From Chamaea fasciata (Eukaryota; Chordata; Aves; Passeriformes; Sylviidae), in NCBI GenBank assembly GCA_029207755.1, contig JARCOQ010000003.1:87129994-87193993 (forward strand): a stretch of 64,000 nucleotides of DNA, written 5' to 3'. The notes beneath the pieces were generated by a model that saw only the letters and a program-made list of their open reading frames with translations, had not been told where the DNA came from and ran no database searches. Of the stretch, positions 1 to 11,945 are shown piece after piece (the first letter of the stretch is position 1; each line of letters starts with the position of its first letter). The position numbers and the translations under genes are program-made.

Positions 1-687
1 GTATTCAGCAACAAGAATAGCAGTTTTCTTGCAGATCTGTGCCCTTTCTTTCTCTCTATGGGGAGTTAACTCCCAGGAGTGAAAATACAGAGGCAGAGAG
101 AGAAAATTAATATTAACATACTTGCCTACTTTTGGAGCTAAGTGGCTAGAGTACTGAAACTCTTTGAAGGCAGAATTTGGATTCAGTAATTAAATTAAAA
201 TGAAAACTATTCTGGGAGAAAGATCAAAATCTAGTTTATACCCCTTCTGAGTTTAATATTCTAAACTCCAAGTCTCCTGTTATTACTGTTAGTTAGTCAT
301 AGTCCATGCTTTTCTGATATCTTCAAAGGCTTAAACAGTGCTGGCCACTCTACTGCACAAAGATCATTGGGACAGGTTCACATGTTCAGCATATTACTAA
401 TAGGACATAGCTACATTTTAGATGTTTTCATCCCAATTTAGATCAAAATAGGAGAGATTGAATATGGCCCTTTAATATTATCCTATAATGGCCATCAGAT
501 CATTAAGTTGTTTAATATTCTTCAACTAAATGTTTCTATAAACAGTATCTTTTCTGTCCTTTGATCTTTCAGCCTAGTCCAGAGTATGGACCAAAATACA
601 CTTGAAGAAATTTGGGCAGAATGAGGACATTTAAGGAAATCATGTACTGCTGCATCATAATCCACATGCACTTTTGTGATAAACCGG
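1..687. other. Unannotated upstream DNA
   Basis: AT-rich single-copy-looking sequence. I see no long reading frame, repeat family or RNA gene in it. It could be intergenic or an intron between non-coding 5' exons of EYS, because mammalian EYS has non-coding exons upstream of its start codon. Confidence 0.4.
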
Positions 688-1761
688 TGCAGTGTGTTGA
701 CCCTGGGTAGATGCCAAGCACTCACCAAAACCATTCCATCACTTCCCTCCACACTGGACAGGGGACAGAAAATATAACAAAGGGTTCATGAGTTGAGATA
801 AGGACAGAGCGATCACTCACCAGATATGGTCATGGGTGAAGCAAACTGGAATTAGAGATATTAATTGAATTTATTACTAAAAAAATCAGAGCAGAATAAT
901 GAGAAGTAAAATAATATCTTAAAAATACCCTCCCCTTACCCCTCCCTCCTCCTCAGCTCTACCTCCTACCCCAGTGGCACAGGGAGACAGAGAATGAGGA
1001 TTATGGTCAGTTCACCGCAGGTTGTTCCTGCTGCTGCTCCAGAAGAGGAGTACTTCACCTGCTCCAGCATGAGGAGCTTCTCCACTGAAGATAGTTCTCC
1101 ACTGAAGATAGGTCTCCACAAACTTCTCTCATGTGAGTCCATCCAACAGGCAACAGTTCTCTAAAAACTGCTGCAGCGAGGGATACTTTTCCATGGGGTG
1201 CAGTCCTTCAGGAATACTCTGTTCCAGGATGAGTTCCCCACAGAGTCACAAGTTCTATCAGGAAACCTGCTCCAGCATGGGCTCCTCCCTCCACTGGTGT
1301 GAAGATCCCTGTCAGGATCCTGCTCCAGCAAGGGTGTCCTACAGTTCACAGCCTTCTCTCAAGCACTCCCTTGCTCCAGTGAGGGTCTCCTCCATGGGAT
1401 ACAGGTGGACATCTGCATCCCCTGGCCCTCCATGGGCTGCACCACCGGCTGCAGGGGAATCTCAACTCTGACACCTGGAGCCCCTCCTGCCCCTCCTTCT
1501 GCTCTGACCTTGGCGTCTGCAGAGCTGTTCTTCCCACATGTTCTCACTCTGCTCTTGTCTGGCTGCAGTTGCAACAGTGCTCTATTTTCTTCTTCTTCTT
1601 AAATTTTTTATCTCACGGGTCTTACCACCATTTCTGATTGGCGCAGAACTGGCAGTGGCATGTCCAGCTTGGAGCTGGCTGGCATTGTCTCTGCTGGACA
1701 TTAAGAAAGCTACCCCTCTAGCCCTTCCCCTACCAAAACCAGGCCATGTAAACCCAACAAA
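688..1761 (-). mobile_element. Solo LTR-like avian ERV repeat, about 1.07 kb
   Basis: Read on the minus strand, this block matches a long LTR-like repeat that I recall as common in bird genomes. It starts near 1761 with a TTTGTTGGGTTTACATGG-type end and finishes near 688 with a GGTCAACACACTGCA-type end. It is much more GC-rich than its flanks. The middle part (about 1168-1420) is a degenerate tandem array with a period near 50 bases, marked by recurring CTGCTCCAG-type words at 1168, 1219, 1267, 1320 and 1371. A 17-base duplication lies at 1081-1114. I see no internal retroviral genes, so it is a solo copy. The terminal bases are mutated and I cannot confirm a target duplication. The family identity comes from memory and was not checked against a library. 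It lies antisense to EYS. Confidence 0.7.
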
Positions 1762-2904
1762 AACTATGTGTGTGTAGGTATAGAAAAATACACATCCACA
1801 TGATTTTTACATGTGCTGTGCATAAATGAAAACAATGTAAACAAATTTCAAACCATAAATGCTATTGTTTATTTCTATTGAATGGCTTTCCTTATAAGAT
1901 ACATTTTCTTTAGAATAACTTTCTCATTTGTAAATATAATTTTAGGAGCCATCATCTTAAAGGTGCATATAAATATCTAAGAGTGTCAGATAAGGATACT
2001 GAGGGGGAAAAAGAGTAAAAGAGAGAAAAAGCTTTGTATTTAAGACAAATTAAACTATTACTAATGCAAAGCTATTGAAAATTTCTAAAGTGTTTAACAT
2101 AATACTGTGTTTTCATAGTTTTCATTATGACTCCAAGCAAAAGCTTCATAATCTTATGGTTTTCTTTCTGTAATCGCTCATCTCATGCAGTAAAAATTGC
2201 TAGATATATTCAAGGGACAGAAGAGGCTAGTCTATAAATTAAATAGTTCTGGAGGACCCTGTAATCTGTTGTCTCTGACTGTAATACATAAAAGTCTCAA
2301 GCATATGATTAAGAACATTTGATTTTCAAATATATTCTTTAAAAAGTAAGGATTTAATGAAGGGTTTTGTTGAATGTATGAGAACAGAAGAGAGTTGAGT
2401 AGTGATTGCATGTTTTCTTCATACAACAAAAATTCTCAGGGCTACATCTTTGGAATATCTCCTTTTATAATAAACTGATAAATGATTATCAGAAAAATAT
2501 TTATGATTAAAACTATGACTAGAAATTAGATGTTCTTGTTTAGCTCCTTGTTTTGCCTCAGAAGTGCCATCTTAATTTTATTTCCATTAGTTTTGTCAAA
2601 AAGAGGGAGGGAACATGAAAAGTATGCTTTCAAGCTCTTTCTCTTGTACACACAAGTACAATGAAATGCACTAAATAATTATAAATTTTTTAGCAGGAAT
2701 AAAAATAGGGAAAAATGACCTTTTTTACAGTGTTTTAGTTCTGATCAGTTCATTTGACTTCTTCCATTTACTATTACTTATTTCCCATTTCTAATTATAT
2801 GTTGCCCTTGATTTGTTGTACATTTTCTGATTTTTAAGGAAGTTTTAATATTCAACTCTGTTTGGTGGGAAAACAGAAATATTTTCCTCTGTTTGACTTC
2901 CTAG
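1762..2904. other. Unannotated DNA before the first coding exon
   Basis: AT-rich sequence with no recognisable repeat or gene. Its last 30 bases form a pyrimidine-rich tract ending in CTAG at 2901-2904, which looks like a 3' splice site for the exon carrying the EYS start codon. Confidence 0.45.
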
Positions 2905-3005
2905 GCTGCCATGGAAAATACATGTGAACCTTAAGGAACAAATGTTCTGAAGTTGTTCTCAGTAATGAAGCATATGTGAAAGAACACTTCAATTGATCAG
3001 GTGAA
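2905..3005 (+). promoter_or_regulatory. EYS: Inferred EYS 5' UTR with short upstream reading frames
   Basis: The best acceptor-like site before the start codon is TTTGACTTCCTAG, ending at 2904, so the exon probably begins at 2905. Between there and the ATG at 3006 are three short upstream frames: 2911-2934 (7 codons plus stop, in a strong GCCATGG context), 2942-2950 (2 codons plus stop) and 2965-2979 (4 codons plus stop). All close before the main start. If this exon boundary is right, the frames would lower or condition initiation at the main ATG. The boundary is inferred from sequence only. A transcription start further upstream or inside this stretch remains possible. Confidence 0.5.
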
Positions 3006-3762
3006 ATGACGACTACTAAATCAGCATTTTACATGGTAGTGTGCTTTCTTCAGCTTTGCATTGTCAATGGGCAGGTAATATGTGAGAGGCAGATGATTAC
3101 TGAATGGAGAACAGAACCAAAACCAACAGTAATAAAATGGACACCAAGGGAAAATGTCTGTTCAGACTTTTACACTGAATGCTGGAATATGAATAAAAGT
3201 ATTTCTGGAGAAATCTCTGAAGAACATATCCTCAGTATGCCTCAGATATGCCCTTTACAGCTTCAATTAGGTGACAGCCTCTTCATCTCCTCTGAGCCAT
3301 CCTTTCAGTCCTACGGAATGAATTTGGTAAATGTCTCCAAGGAAGAATTTTTTAACTGCCCTAAGGCTGGTTTTCTTCAAGAGCAGTTGATTTTTGTTTG
3401 CCAGATAAGAGGACTGCACCAAGTGGACCCTAACTGGCTTGGTGCTGGAACTCATTACTTTGCAGAACTTCACAGGAGAGGTCCACTGTTGTGCCACATG
3501 GGCCTCCGTCTGAATGTGACGGTGAAGCAGCAGTTTTGCCAACAGTCTCTGGATGCACCACTATGCTCTGGGCATGGAAAATGTCTAAGCCATGTTTGGG
3601 AAAAAGCATATAGTTGTCATTGTTTTTCACAGTATTCAGGAACATTCTGCCAGAAGTTTGATATATGCTCCACTAAACCTTGCCACAACAATGCCTCCTG
3701 TGCTGAGAAACAAGAACTTTCTGGAGATTCTTACGAATGCACGTGTCCTCCAAAATTTGCAG
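3006..3762 (+). CDS. EYS: EYS coding exon 1: signal peptide, N-terminal domain, EGF1 and most of EGF2
   Basis: This is the first coding exon of eyes shut homolog, a secreted matrix protein needed for photoreceptor integrity. It encodes 252 codons plus one base (phase 1). Residues 1 to about 22 form a hydrophobic signal peptide ending VNG. A cysteine-containing N-terminal domain (about 23-175) follows and includes the stretches ICPLQLQLGD and LRLNVTVKQQFCQ, which I recognise from mammalian EYS. EGF1 uses C178, C187, C193, C204, C206 and C215. EGF2 uses C221, C226, C232, C245 and C247, with its sixth cysteine in the next exon. N-glycosylation motifs lie at N63, N109, N170 and N229. The exon ends GCAG before donor GTATTT at 3763. 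Reading past the donor meets a stop at 3780. From memory the matching human exon ends at c.748, so this one is 9 bases longer. The ATG was chosen because a signal peptide follows directly. Confidence 0.93.
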
Positions 3763-5917
3763 GTATTTCTTTTCTCCTCTAGGGATAAACATTACCTAGA
3801 TCATGCACTTTCCTTAACAGTTGATAAAATAGTAAGAACAACACTAAAAAGGCTTGTGCGTCATTTGATTGCCCACTGCTGCTACCACACCTGCAGAGTC
3901 TCTTTTACATGGAGTCACTTATGGGAGACTGTGCAGGCATTTGAAGACAGTTTGTACTTGTTGACATTCATAAATAGAGAAATTGTAGAGAAAAACAGGG
4001 TAAGTTCTAATCATGCTTCTTTCCCACCTAAGCATGAGATATAAAAAAGTACTCGTTGACTTACAGAAGTAACTGATTTTCTTTTTTTTTTTTTTTTTTT
4101 GTTCTGCAGCTCAGGTTCTTAGACCAAATAACATAAATCATTCGGAGGAAGCTCCCCTCAAAATAGCTGTTTAACCAAACTAGTGAAAAAGAGTACATGA
4201 TTGAGTTGAAATGAGCATTTCATTCAACCTTCCAAAACTCTCCTATTTTCAGTTTAAAGACCTTTCAAATTACATTACTGAAATTTTTAAAATAAAAATT
4301 TGGTTTAACTGAAAGGTCAAACCTTAAATTAGGACAAGCAAAATAAAATATTCAATATTTTCTTCCAGATTTTTCTGTCCCCTAAAGTTGTTTTCAAAGG
4401 CAATTTGTTAAACATACTGTTATAAAATTAAATATGTCACAAATGAAAAAGAAGTATCAAATAATCCTTCTAGGAAATATTGCAGTACCTACCCAAAACC
4501 CATTGGAGAAACTGAATTTGGGTTTGGATTACCATACCAGAGAGTAAAACATAACTGGGTAAATTCTTATCGAACCATGACCTTTATTTCTTGGAGGAAA
4601 AAAAATGGATTAAGGAAACTGTAGGGATGTTGTTCCTGCATTCAGCCCAATAGAGTTTGGGCACATTGTAGAAAAGTACCAGAAATATTAATTCTCATCA
4701 CAAAAAATTGTTGTCGCTCTTTTTGTACTTGCGGAGGAGAATTCTTGAAATGTTCATCTGTTGAACTGAACTTCAATGTCCTCACAATAGCAGTGCTATG
4801 CTATGAAGCATAGCTGATGGCTCAGGAATGAGTGAGGTTCATAGAACACACTTCATAGAAATGAAGCTTATGTTGCATAAAGATTGCTGTAATTTATTTT
4901 TAATTGCTTTTCAAAGTGCATAATAATTTGGTTACTAATGCATTTTCCAATAGAAGATTATGCAGGTATGAATAAGTCAATGTTGTGAGAAAAATATTTT
5001 TATAACTATGAACAGTACAATAAGTGGAAAAAATTGATGGTATGCAGTATGTTTTGTATTTCCTTTATCCTTACTGGAGGCTTTGTAAAATGCTTTGAAA
5101 ATAGTAATACCAAAAGCGTCTGGTACTAATTGAACTCAAATTAATGAAAAAATTTGCAAGCAATTCTGTTAAAAGCGATCATCATGCCTAATGTTATCAA
5201 CAAGCAATGCTTAAAACATTTTGTTTGCCTATATAGGAAAGTTTTAGGTAATGCCATCATTTTGTACTGACAATACTGGTCTCATAAAGAAGCTGGATGT
5301 AAACAAGGAGAATTAGGACACTAAACCACCATATATTATGGGCAGGCTACATAAGAGTAAGGGAGGAAAAAGTGTCTCACATAACATAGAGTGTATTAGA
5401 AATTTGAGAACTGTTTGAAGCGTGAATAATATCATGGTAATAATTCAAGAGGCAAGCATAATTATATGGTATTTAGACCTGTATGTAGTAATAGCATAAA
5501 CAACTTATAACTGGAATTGTAATTTCCAGAAATCTGCAAGTTGAAAAAAATTCTCGCTTGCCCACTCAACATAAGAACATCTTCTGTTCTCAATGCTGAC
5601 AGAAATTGTAAGCTAGATTCTTGTTAAAAAGAAATAAATACTATAATTCTAGTAGGACTTCTGCATTTTAAACTATATGTGAATTTGTAACTGTATGTCA
5701 GATAAGGTTAAGCACAGCAGCTGAGCACAAATCAGATTAATATATTTCTGACTTGCCTTAGAAGTTCAGTAAGTTTGGTGCTAACTAATGTTAACACAAA
5801 CACCTTTCTATCCATTTGTCTATCTATATTGTAGCTATAAATTTGATATTCATAAAAAGTTCATCAAACTGCTTAAATATTTACTAAAGTCCAATGTTCC
5901 TATTATTCCTTTGACAG
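3763..5917 (+). other. EYS: EYS intron 1 of the coding region
   Basis: An intron of 2155 bases between donor GTATTT (3763) and acceptor CCTTTGACAG (5917). It contains a T run at 4081-4100 but no repeat family that I can name and no further exon-like sequence. Confidence 0.85.
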
Positions 5918-6031
5918 GTAAAAATTGTACAGAAATAGTGGGACAATGTCAGCCGTCTACATGTTTCAATGGTAACTGCATCAATGTTACTCCAAACACT
6001 TTTCTTTGTGAGTGTGACAAGGGCCTTACAG
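5918..6031 (+). CDS. EYS: EYS coding exon 2: end of EGF2 and most of EGF3
   Basis: A 114-base exon with phase 1 at both ends. It encodes the last cysteine of EGF2 (GKNC) and then five cysteines of EGF3 in the arrangement C-x4-C-x4-C-x9-C-x-C. The sixth cysteine is supplied by the next exon (GPFC). The stretch KNCTEIVGQCQP is very close to mammalian EYS. The acceptor is CCTTTGACAG and the donor is GTAGGA at 6032. The length equals the human exon I recall as c.749-862. A symmetrical phase-1 exon could be skipped without a frameshift, but skipping would fuse parts of two EGF domains. Confidence 0.92.
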
Positions 6032-8460
6032 GTAGGAAATGCCTTTTTTCCCTCTTTTGTAAAAATAACTGTATCTGTTATAATAATGGTATGAACTTTT
6101 GCTTTGTTAAAACAGTTATTTTCGATGATTATTCCACAGATTGCCACATCCTTAGATTTTTAAAAAGAGATTTTGCAAAATAAAGAAATCAGACTTCCAA
6201 ATTACTCATGTACTGAAGTAAAAACATGTAGATGATAAAAGCTTTTCATAACCAGATGCCATCCACAAGTACCTTTCTTCTGTTGGCATTATAACAGAGG
6301 AAGACTCTCAATCACTGACTCACCAGTTCTCAAATACAGAGTTAGCAAGAATCAAAACTTTTCCTGAATGGATGATTTTGAATGGTCATGACATTTCTAT
6401 TCATAGTTTCAACATCTTATAGATGTACTAGAAATATAGGACGGAAATAATCTTACGAGTCAATAATGTCATGATTTAGGGGTGAAACTTGATTTAAAAA
6501 GAGGAAGGTTCATTTATGATACATGGGAAAAAAAAAGATGTTTTTCTGAGAAAACCTTGAATGAAAAAATGTATCTAAACCCATCCTATTGTCAACACTT
6601 TTTTGGGGCATAGGATAGCAGTCAAAAACTATTTATTCTTGTGCTTCACAGCAGAAGTTCACGGTATGGACATGAGAAAAGTATTAATACTCAGAAGAAC
6701 ATTCTTCAAGAAGGAGCTAAGTATAAAGCTAGCTCTTGAATATCCAATGACAGTAACATTTCCAAAATATCTCTTTTTTTTGGAAGCATCACTTATCCTT
6801 GTCATTTATAGAATATAAATGAATCATTTCACTGAAGAGTTAAAAGAAAAAGAAAAGCATAATAGAGGGATCAAAGCGCCAATCTTCATTTTCATAGTGA
6901 AAGACTGAAGATCCTTGTTGATTTTTAAATTAAGTCTGTATAGACATATTTTAAAAAATAGGATAAACATGCTGAATTCTAAATTCCTAGTAAATCTGTT
7001 TGATATTCTCCTTTTCTTTGCTTTCCTTCACTATAGAAGCATCATGGTCAGCATAATTCTGAGAGAACTGAAAAAAAACCCCCTTTTTTCAAACGTAAAA
7101 GCCCATTAGTAAAGTTTTCTAGAGCTGATTTTTCACCCAGTCATGGTCCATATCTTTTTAGAATACTTACCTTTGTCCTTTCATACAAATTGTATAAGCA
7201 CATCACTTTTTAAATTTTCTCTACAAAAATCTTTTTTATCCTTGGAATTCTGACATAGTGAGAGAGAAGAGAAATGAGATAGGAGGAACACCCTTCCAGA
7301 TGTAGTAAATCCAAACCCATAGTGACATGAAAATAGTTTAATACTCTGAACTGCTGGAGGGCAAGATACACTGCAACCTACTCTCCAAGTAGCTGATAAG
7401 GATTGAGAAGAAAAAAGAAGACTATGAGTGTAACTAGTTGTCTTTTTTTTCTCCACTTAGCTAAAAGAAAATGGGGAATCCTTTCTTGTTTTTAAGCATA
7501 AATATCTTAGAAGGAGAAGGATTTTAATGACTTCTTTCTGTTTCTGTAGTGTAACAAGACTGATTGACTAACATACAGTATAATTTTATTATTTGCTAAT
7601 CAAATGTGATGGCTTAAGTCTTCATGTCTTCCTATGATGTAGTGGCCTCCGAGGTCTGTGTAAAGGTGTTTACTAGCACAAAGGCAATTTTTAAAATAGC
7701 TACCTAAAAGAATACAACTATATGAAAACAGACTTTTTTTTCTAGAAAAACAGACATTTTCCTATTGTGGTTCCACTGCAGCTGTATTGTGTTCTCAGCC
7801 AAGGTGAGTTGTGCAAGTATGAGTCTTGTAAGTGGAATGCTATTTTAATTGTGTGAAATTGGCAGAAAATTAAAACCATTCTTCTGTCTTGATATTGAAC
7901 TTGCATGCAGAAAACAAAACATAAAAAACTAAATTGTGCATTTTGATTACAATTTTGTAAATTTTTTCCTACTTTTCTCTGAAATGAGGCATGACACTGA
8001 CAGTAACTAGTTCACATGACCTGAATGAAAATATTAAAATACTTTTTATTCTCTATTGTTGGGGTGTAAGTAAAATTAAAATAATATAAAACGCTCTGAA
8101 AGCATTTATTCAAAATAAGTAAAAGTTTCTGGGTCCAAGTTGTCACGTTCACAAGGATAGAATGCATCTATTAAATAAGCACTGTAAATCCTCATTTCAA
8201 TTCTGTATTTTTCTTTTTTAGTAATTTCTTAGTTCGTTCACTGAGGTCTCAAAACTCTCTCTACTCTTTCCTGAAGGAAGATTTTTAACGTAAGAGCAAA
8301 CGGCTAGCATTAGGTTTGCCAGTATTCTTATGACTGAATACTCGGATTCATACCAGAATTTGCATTCTTAGACTTATTAAGAAGCATTTAGAGGAAGGGA
8401 ATATGGGTAAAACAAAGGTGGGGTGGGTACAGAAAGGAGGAGGGAAAAATAGGCTGGTAG

Positions 8461-9720
8461 TGTGTAAGCAGTTGCTGCTCAGTATTCGTCAGACTGAGAC
8501 CTGCACTGAATCACTGTAGTCTATCCTTTCTTTTTATTAAATCTTTTTGTGACTCTCCTTCCACATAATCTCACTCTCTCCCCATCTATGCGTTCTAAGG
8601 TCTCAATGCCAGAACTGGAGAGAAAAAAGTGCATGAATTTGGTGTCTGCAATTTCAGGTAGACCACTGGTGACAGTGGTCCTAATAACTTTGGTGCCAGC
8701 ATTTGGAGTAAATGAGGTTCTCAGCATCAACAAGCTGAAGGGAGACTGTAGGAGACCACAGGCTGTAGGAGTGTGTCTGAAGAGAGTCAATTTTGTGCCA
8801 GCAAAGAGAATCAGATTCTGAGCTATGGTGACTCACATACCTAGTGCCATCTGGAGCAGCATCAGGTCCCAGCATCAGCAAATGAAGAGGAGAGCAATAG
8901 TGCCAGAGCATGTGTGCATTGGCAGGAGCCACAATGAAGATAAAATGTTTACATTTCCCTCTAAGCTGCTCTCTGAGCATGCGTGCAGATGTGCACGTGC
9001 ACGTGTGTGTGTGCAGTTCATTAGCATCCTTCCAGCTGGACTGCCTGTCGAGTAGGAGCCGCAGGATCTGGACATCAGTGTTAGATGAGCTGAGGTCCCA
9101 CACTGCTATTGAAAGGGTCCACAAAAGTTTTGGTCTTTGTGAAACAAAGGGTAAGAGGCTGTGTATTAAAAAGGTTTACAAGTGCATCGGTACTTCTGAA
9201 AAAAAGGGTGAGGGGCTGTGTATCTTTAGTAGCAAGCTTCAATCCTTATCAGTCCGAGAAGAGCACTAGGATTTGGCTGTTTGTACATAGGTTTTATGTG
9301 AGTTCTGGGTGGGTGCTGGTAAGGCAATGCCTTATCTGTGGGCAGTCTTTGCAGCTGGTTGCATTAGTGTCCTCTGCATGTGTGCACCTCTGGCATACAC
9401 GTTCATCTTAGCTGGTGGCTGAGCCTGCAAACAGGAGAGACACAGATGCATTCATTGGATAGATGGGAGTCCCAGGGTTCACTGGGCTGGGCTTCAGCAG
9501 CTGGGACAGAGGTGGTCCAGGCCCCAGAGTCCACCAGAGCAAATGTCTTGTATGCATCCCTTACCAAAGAGGATGTCTGAGAAATTTTGATGGGTCTTAT
9601 TGTCCTGTTCTGAAGATGCATACAAAATTAATGTGACTAAATCATAACCTACAGGAAATAGCAATTTCTTAGCTACCTCTGTAATGGTACTGCTCAGTAT
9701 GCTTAGCCTAGATAACATTT
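8461..9720. repeat. Unrecognised GC-richer block, possibly an old LTR
   Basis: The base composition rises above the AT-rich flanks and several medium reading frames overlap on both strands, as is common in decayed LTR elements. It contains an imperfect tandem duplication with a 57-base period (9132-9188 and from 9189; 7 mismatches over the first 36 bases by eye). It also contains an alternating purine-pyrimidine tract (8990-9014, GTGCACGTGCACGTGTGTGT type). I cannot name the family, place its ends or find a protein match. Confidence 0.35.
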
Positions 9721-11058
9721 AGTAGATTAAGAGAGGTGGTTTTCCATGGGACTGATTAAAAAAATAACCCTTTGTATAGCACTTGAGATTATTTGAGTTT
9801 TTTACACATTCCTGTAAGGGAGACTTGAATTTCCTGACTTCCCCAATGGCCCAATTGACCTCTTTGCAGACTATAATGAGTTCCCTCCTCACTTGAGGGA
9901 CAGGAAATACCATAAGAATGAAGTGATTTTGCTTGGAGCCACTATGATAGAGCTTCCATCATCCAGTCATTTTAGTTTAAAATGGTCTGTTTGCTTAATT
10001 AGTGAATTACACCAAGACACTTTTGAAAAAGGGTCATAAATGTAATGTTACTTTATACAAATATAATAGAATAATTTGTTGTTTACAGAATTACTGTTTT
10101 AACAGCCTAATAGTTCAGTTTGTCTAGTACTAACACTCATTGCCCCAATTAATATCCAAAGGGTTCTTAATAGTACCCTTAAAAATGTTATACAAACCCT
10201 TTCTACTATCTATTCTCTACTTTGATATGATGTTCAGCTTTCCAGTGCACCTCTTGGTCAAATACATCTATCTCCCTCAAGAAGAGGGCACAACAATTGC
10301 AGCAAGTGATCAGCACTTTCTGGTCTTCATTGAGAGGAATGTTACATTCACACTGGAAGTTTCTCACCTATCAATCAAGGGATTAGCTTAGTATACTTGT
10401 ACATGTTTTCTTATCATTGTCTACATCTTTTACCCAGGCTACCAGTGGGACCCTGGCAGTGGTCTCCCATCACTTGCCACAAAAGGCTGTGTTTTGTCAG
10501 ACAGTAAGTGAGGTGGGGATGGGCCAACCCCCTCCCAAGATGGGCCATCCACAAAGATGAAGCTGAAACAGGGGAGACAGCCATCACTGGGCCCAAGCAT
10601 AGGACTTAATAAAAACTAGAGGCATTCTGAGATCTTGCACTCAGATCAGTACAAAGGTAATTGTGAAGAGATGTACCTGCTACAGATTGTGGTTTTTAGT
10701 GTTTCTCTAAGGACAGTGAAGAAAGTTGCAAGGATGTGAGAATGAAGACTGAGTGTGTTTTAATAAAATCAATTGCAAAGTGTGACAGTTTCCTCAGAGA
10801 AAGCTGTAGATTTCTGGGGATTATGATTCTCAGTTGTAAAAATATTCCTGTTAAAATATTCTGGAAATATTCCTTCATCACTTACGACTAGAATGAAGAA
10901 AGTATGGTCAAGAGTTTTGCTCATTTATATGAATGATACTGAAATGGCCATAGTTCTTTTAGCGCTAAGAAAGAAAATACATATTCTTACCTGTGACTTT
11001 AATGAAGTTATGGCAATATTTCTGTTCACATCATTTTGTGTATGTTTTATATGCATTT

Positions 11059-11195
11059 CATAGAATCATAGAACCATTAAGATTGGAAAAGACCTGCAAG
11101 ATCATCAAGTCCAACCTTTGAACAAACACTTCCTTGCCAACTAGACCATGACACTAAGTGCCACAACCAGTCATTTCTTGAATGTCTTTAAGTCA
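11059..11195 (-). mobile_element. CR1 LINE 3' end fragment
   Basis: It starts on the plus strand with CATAGAATCATAGAACCATT and goes on with AAAGACCTGCAAGATCATCAAGTCC-type sequence, the reverse complement of the CR1 3' untranslated end. It is truncated, as CR1 copies usually are, and is antisense to EYS. Confidence 0.85.
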
Positions 11196-11334
11196 GTTGA
11201 CAAGAATATGAAATGTCTTTCATACATCACTTAATGCTAAAGTAGTTTAGGCAATTTTCACTTCAGTGTCAGGTAATTCTACTACTAGTATTTACTCTTC
11301 CAGACATGATGAAGATCAATTCATCTTAGCCAGT

Positions 11335-11945
11335 TGTCGTGGTGCGCTGGTTCTCTCACCCCAGCCAGCCCTGACACCACGGCAAGTGAGGTACCTTCCA
11401 GTGATTAAGTCACCTTCCTAATCCGGTATGATTTGGTTTGTCCTCAGGCTGGAGGCAGCAATAGCAGGAAAAAGAAAGAGGGATGCTGTTGAGGGTGCAC
11501 AAAACTGGGTTTATTGCTCCCCAGGACAGACAACCAACACCAAGGGTGTCGACCTCAACAGAACCAAAAAACATGCTTGCACAGCAGTTTTATTTGGGGG
11601 TGGTACAGAGGGATGGGTTCTGCAGAGGTCCAATCAACAGGAACATGGGAGTGGCCCTGAACTTAACTGATATACAAGGTAACAAACCAGGTTGGGGTAG
11701 GAGGGGAAAGCTAGGATCATTCCCAATCACTCGACGCTCTCCCTGGAGCTTTCCAGGCGCAGGGAGAGGTCCTGGAGTGATGGACAGGACTCAGGGGTTA
11801 TGTAACAGAAGATTGACATACAACTGTAACAAGGAAGGAACCAAAGGGAGCTAACTAACAGGGGATACTTGGAATGAACCATTACAGAGGACTATGAATG
11901 AAACAGAGAACATTCAATAACAAAACTAGAAAATGCACCACCACA
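11335..11945 (-). mobile_element. Solo LTR, 611 bp, with 6-bp target duplication
   Basis: On the minus strand it begins TGTGGTGGTGC (at 11945) and ends CCACGACA (at 11335), so the ends are TG...CA with near-inverted tips. It is flanked by GCCAGT (11329-11334) and GCTAGT (11946-11951), a 6-bp duplication with one transition, typical of class II (ERVK-like) integration. AATAAA signals occur on the minus strand, for example at 11510-11515. There is no internal region, so the provirus was lost by LTR-LTR recombination. Confidence 0.85.

Noticed and set aside
682..1767. Possible target duplication AACCGG/AACTAT around the first LTR-like repeat
   Set aside because: Only three of six bases agree, so it cannot be claimed.
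3592..4044. A 150-codon frame overlapping the end of EYS coding exon 1
   Set aside because: It is in another frame, runs across a well supported splice donor into the intron, and shows no domain.
8681..9124. A 147-codon minus-strand frame
   Set aside because: It has no recognisable domain and lies in a block with many overlapping frames on both strands. It is more likely decayed repeat sequence.
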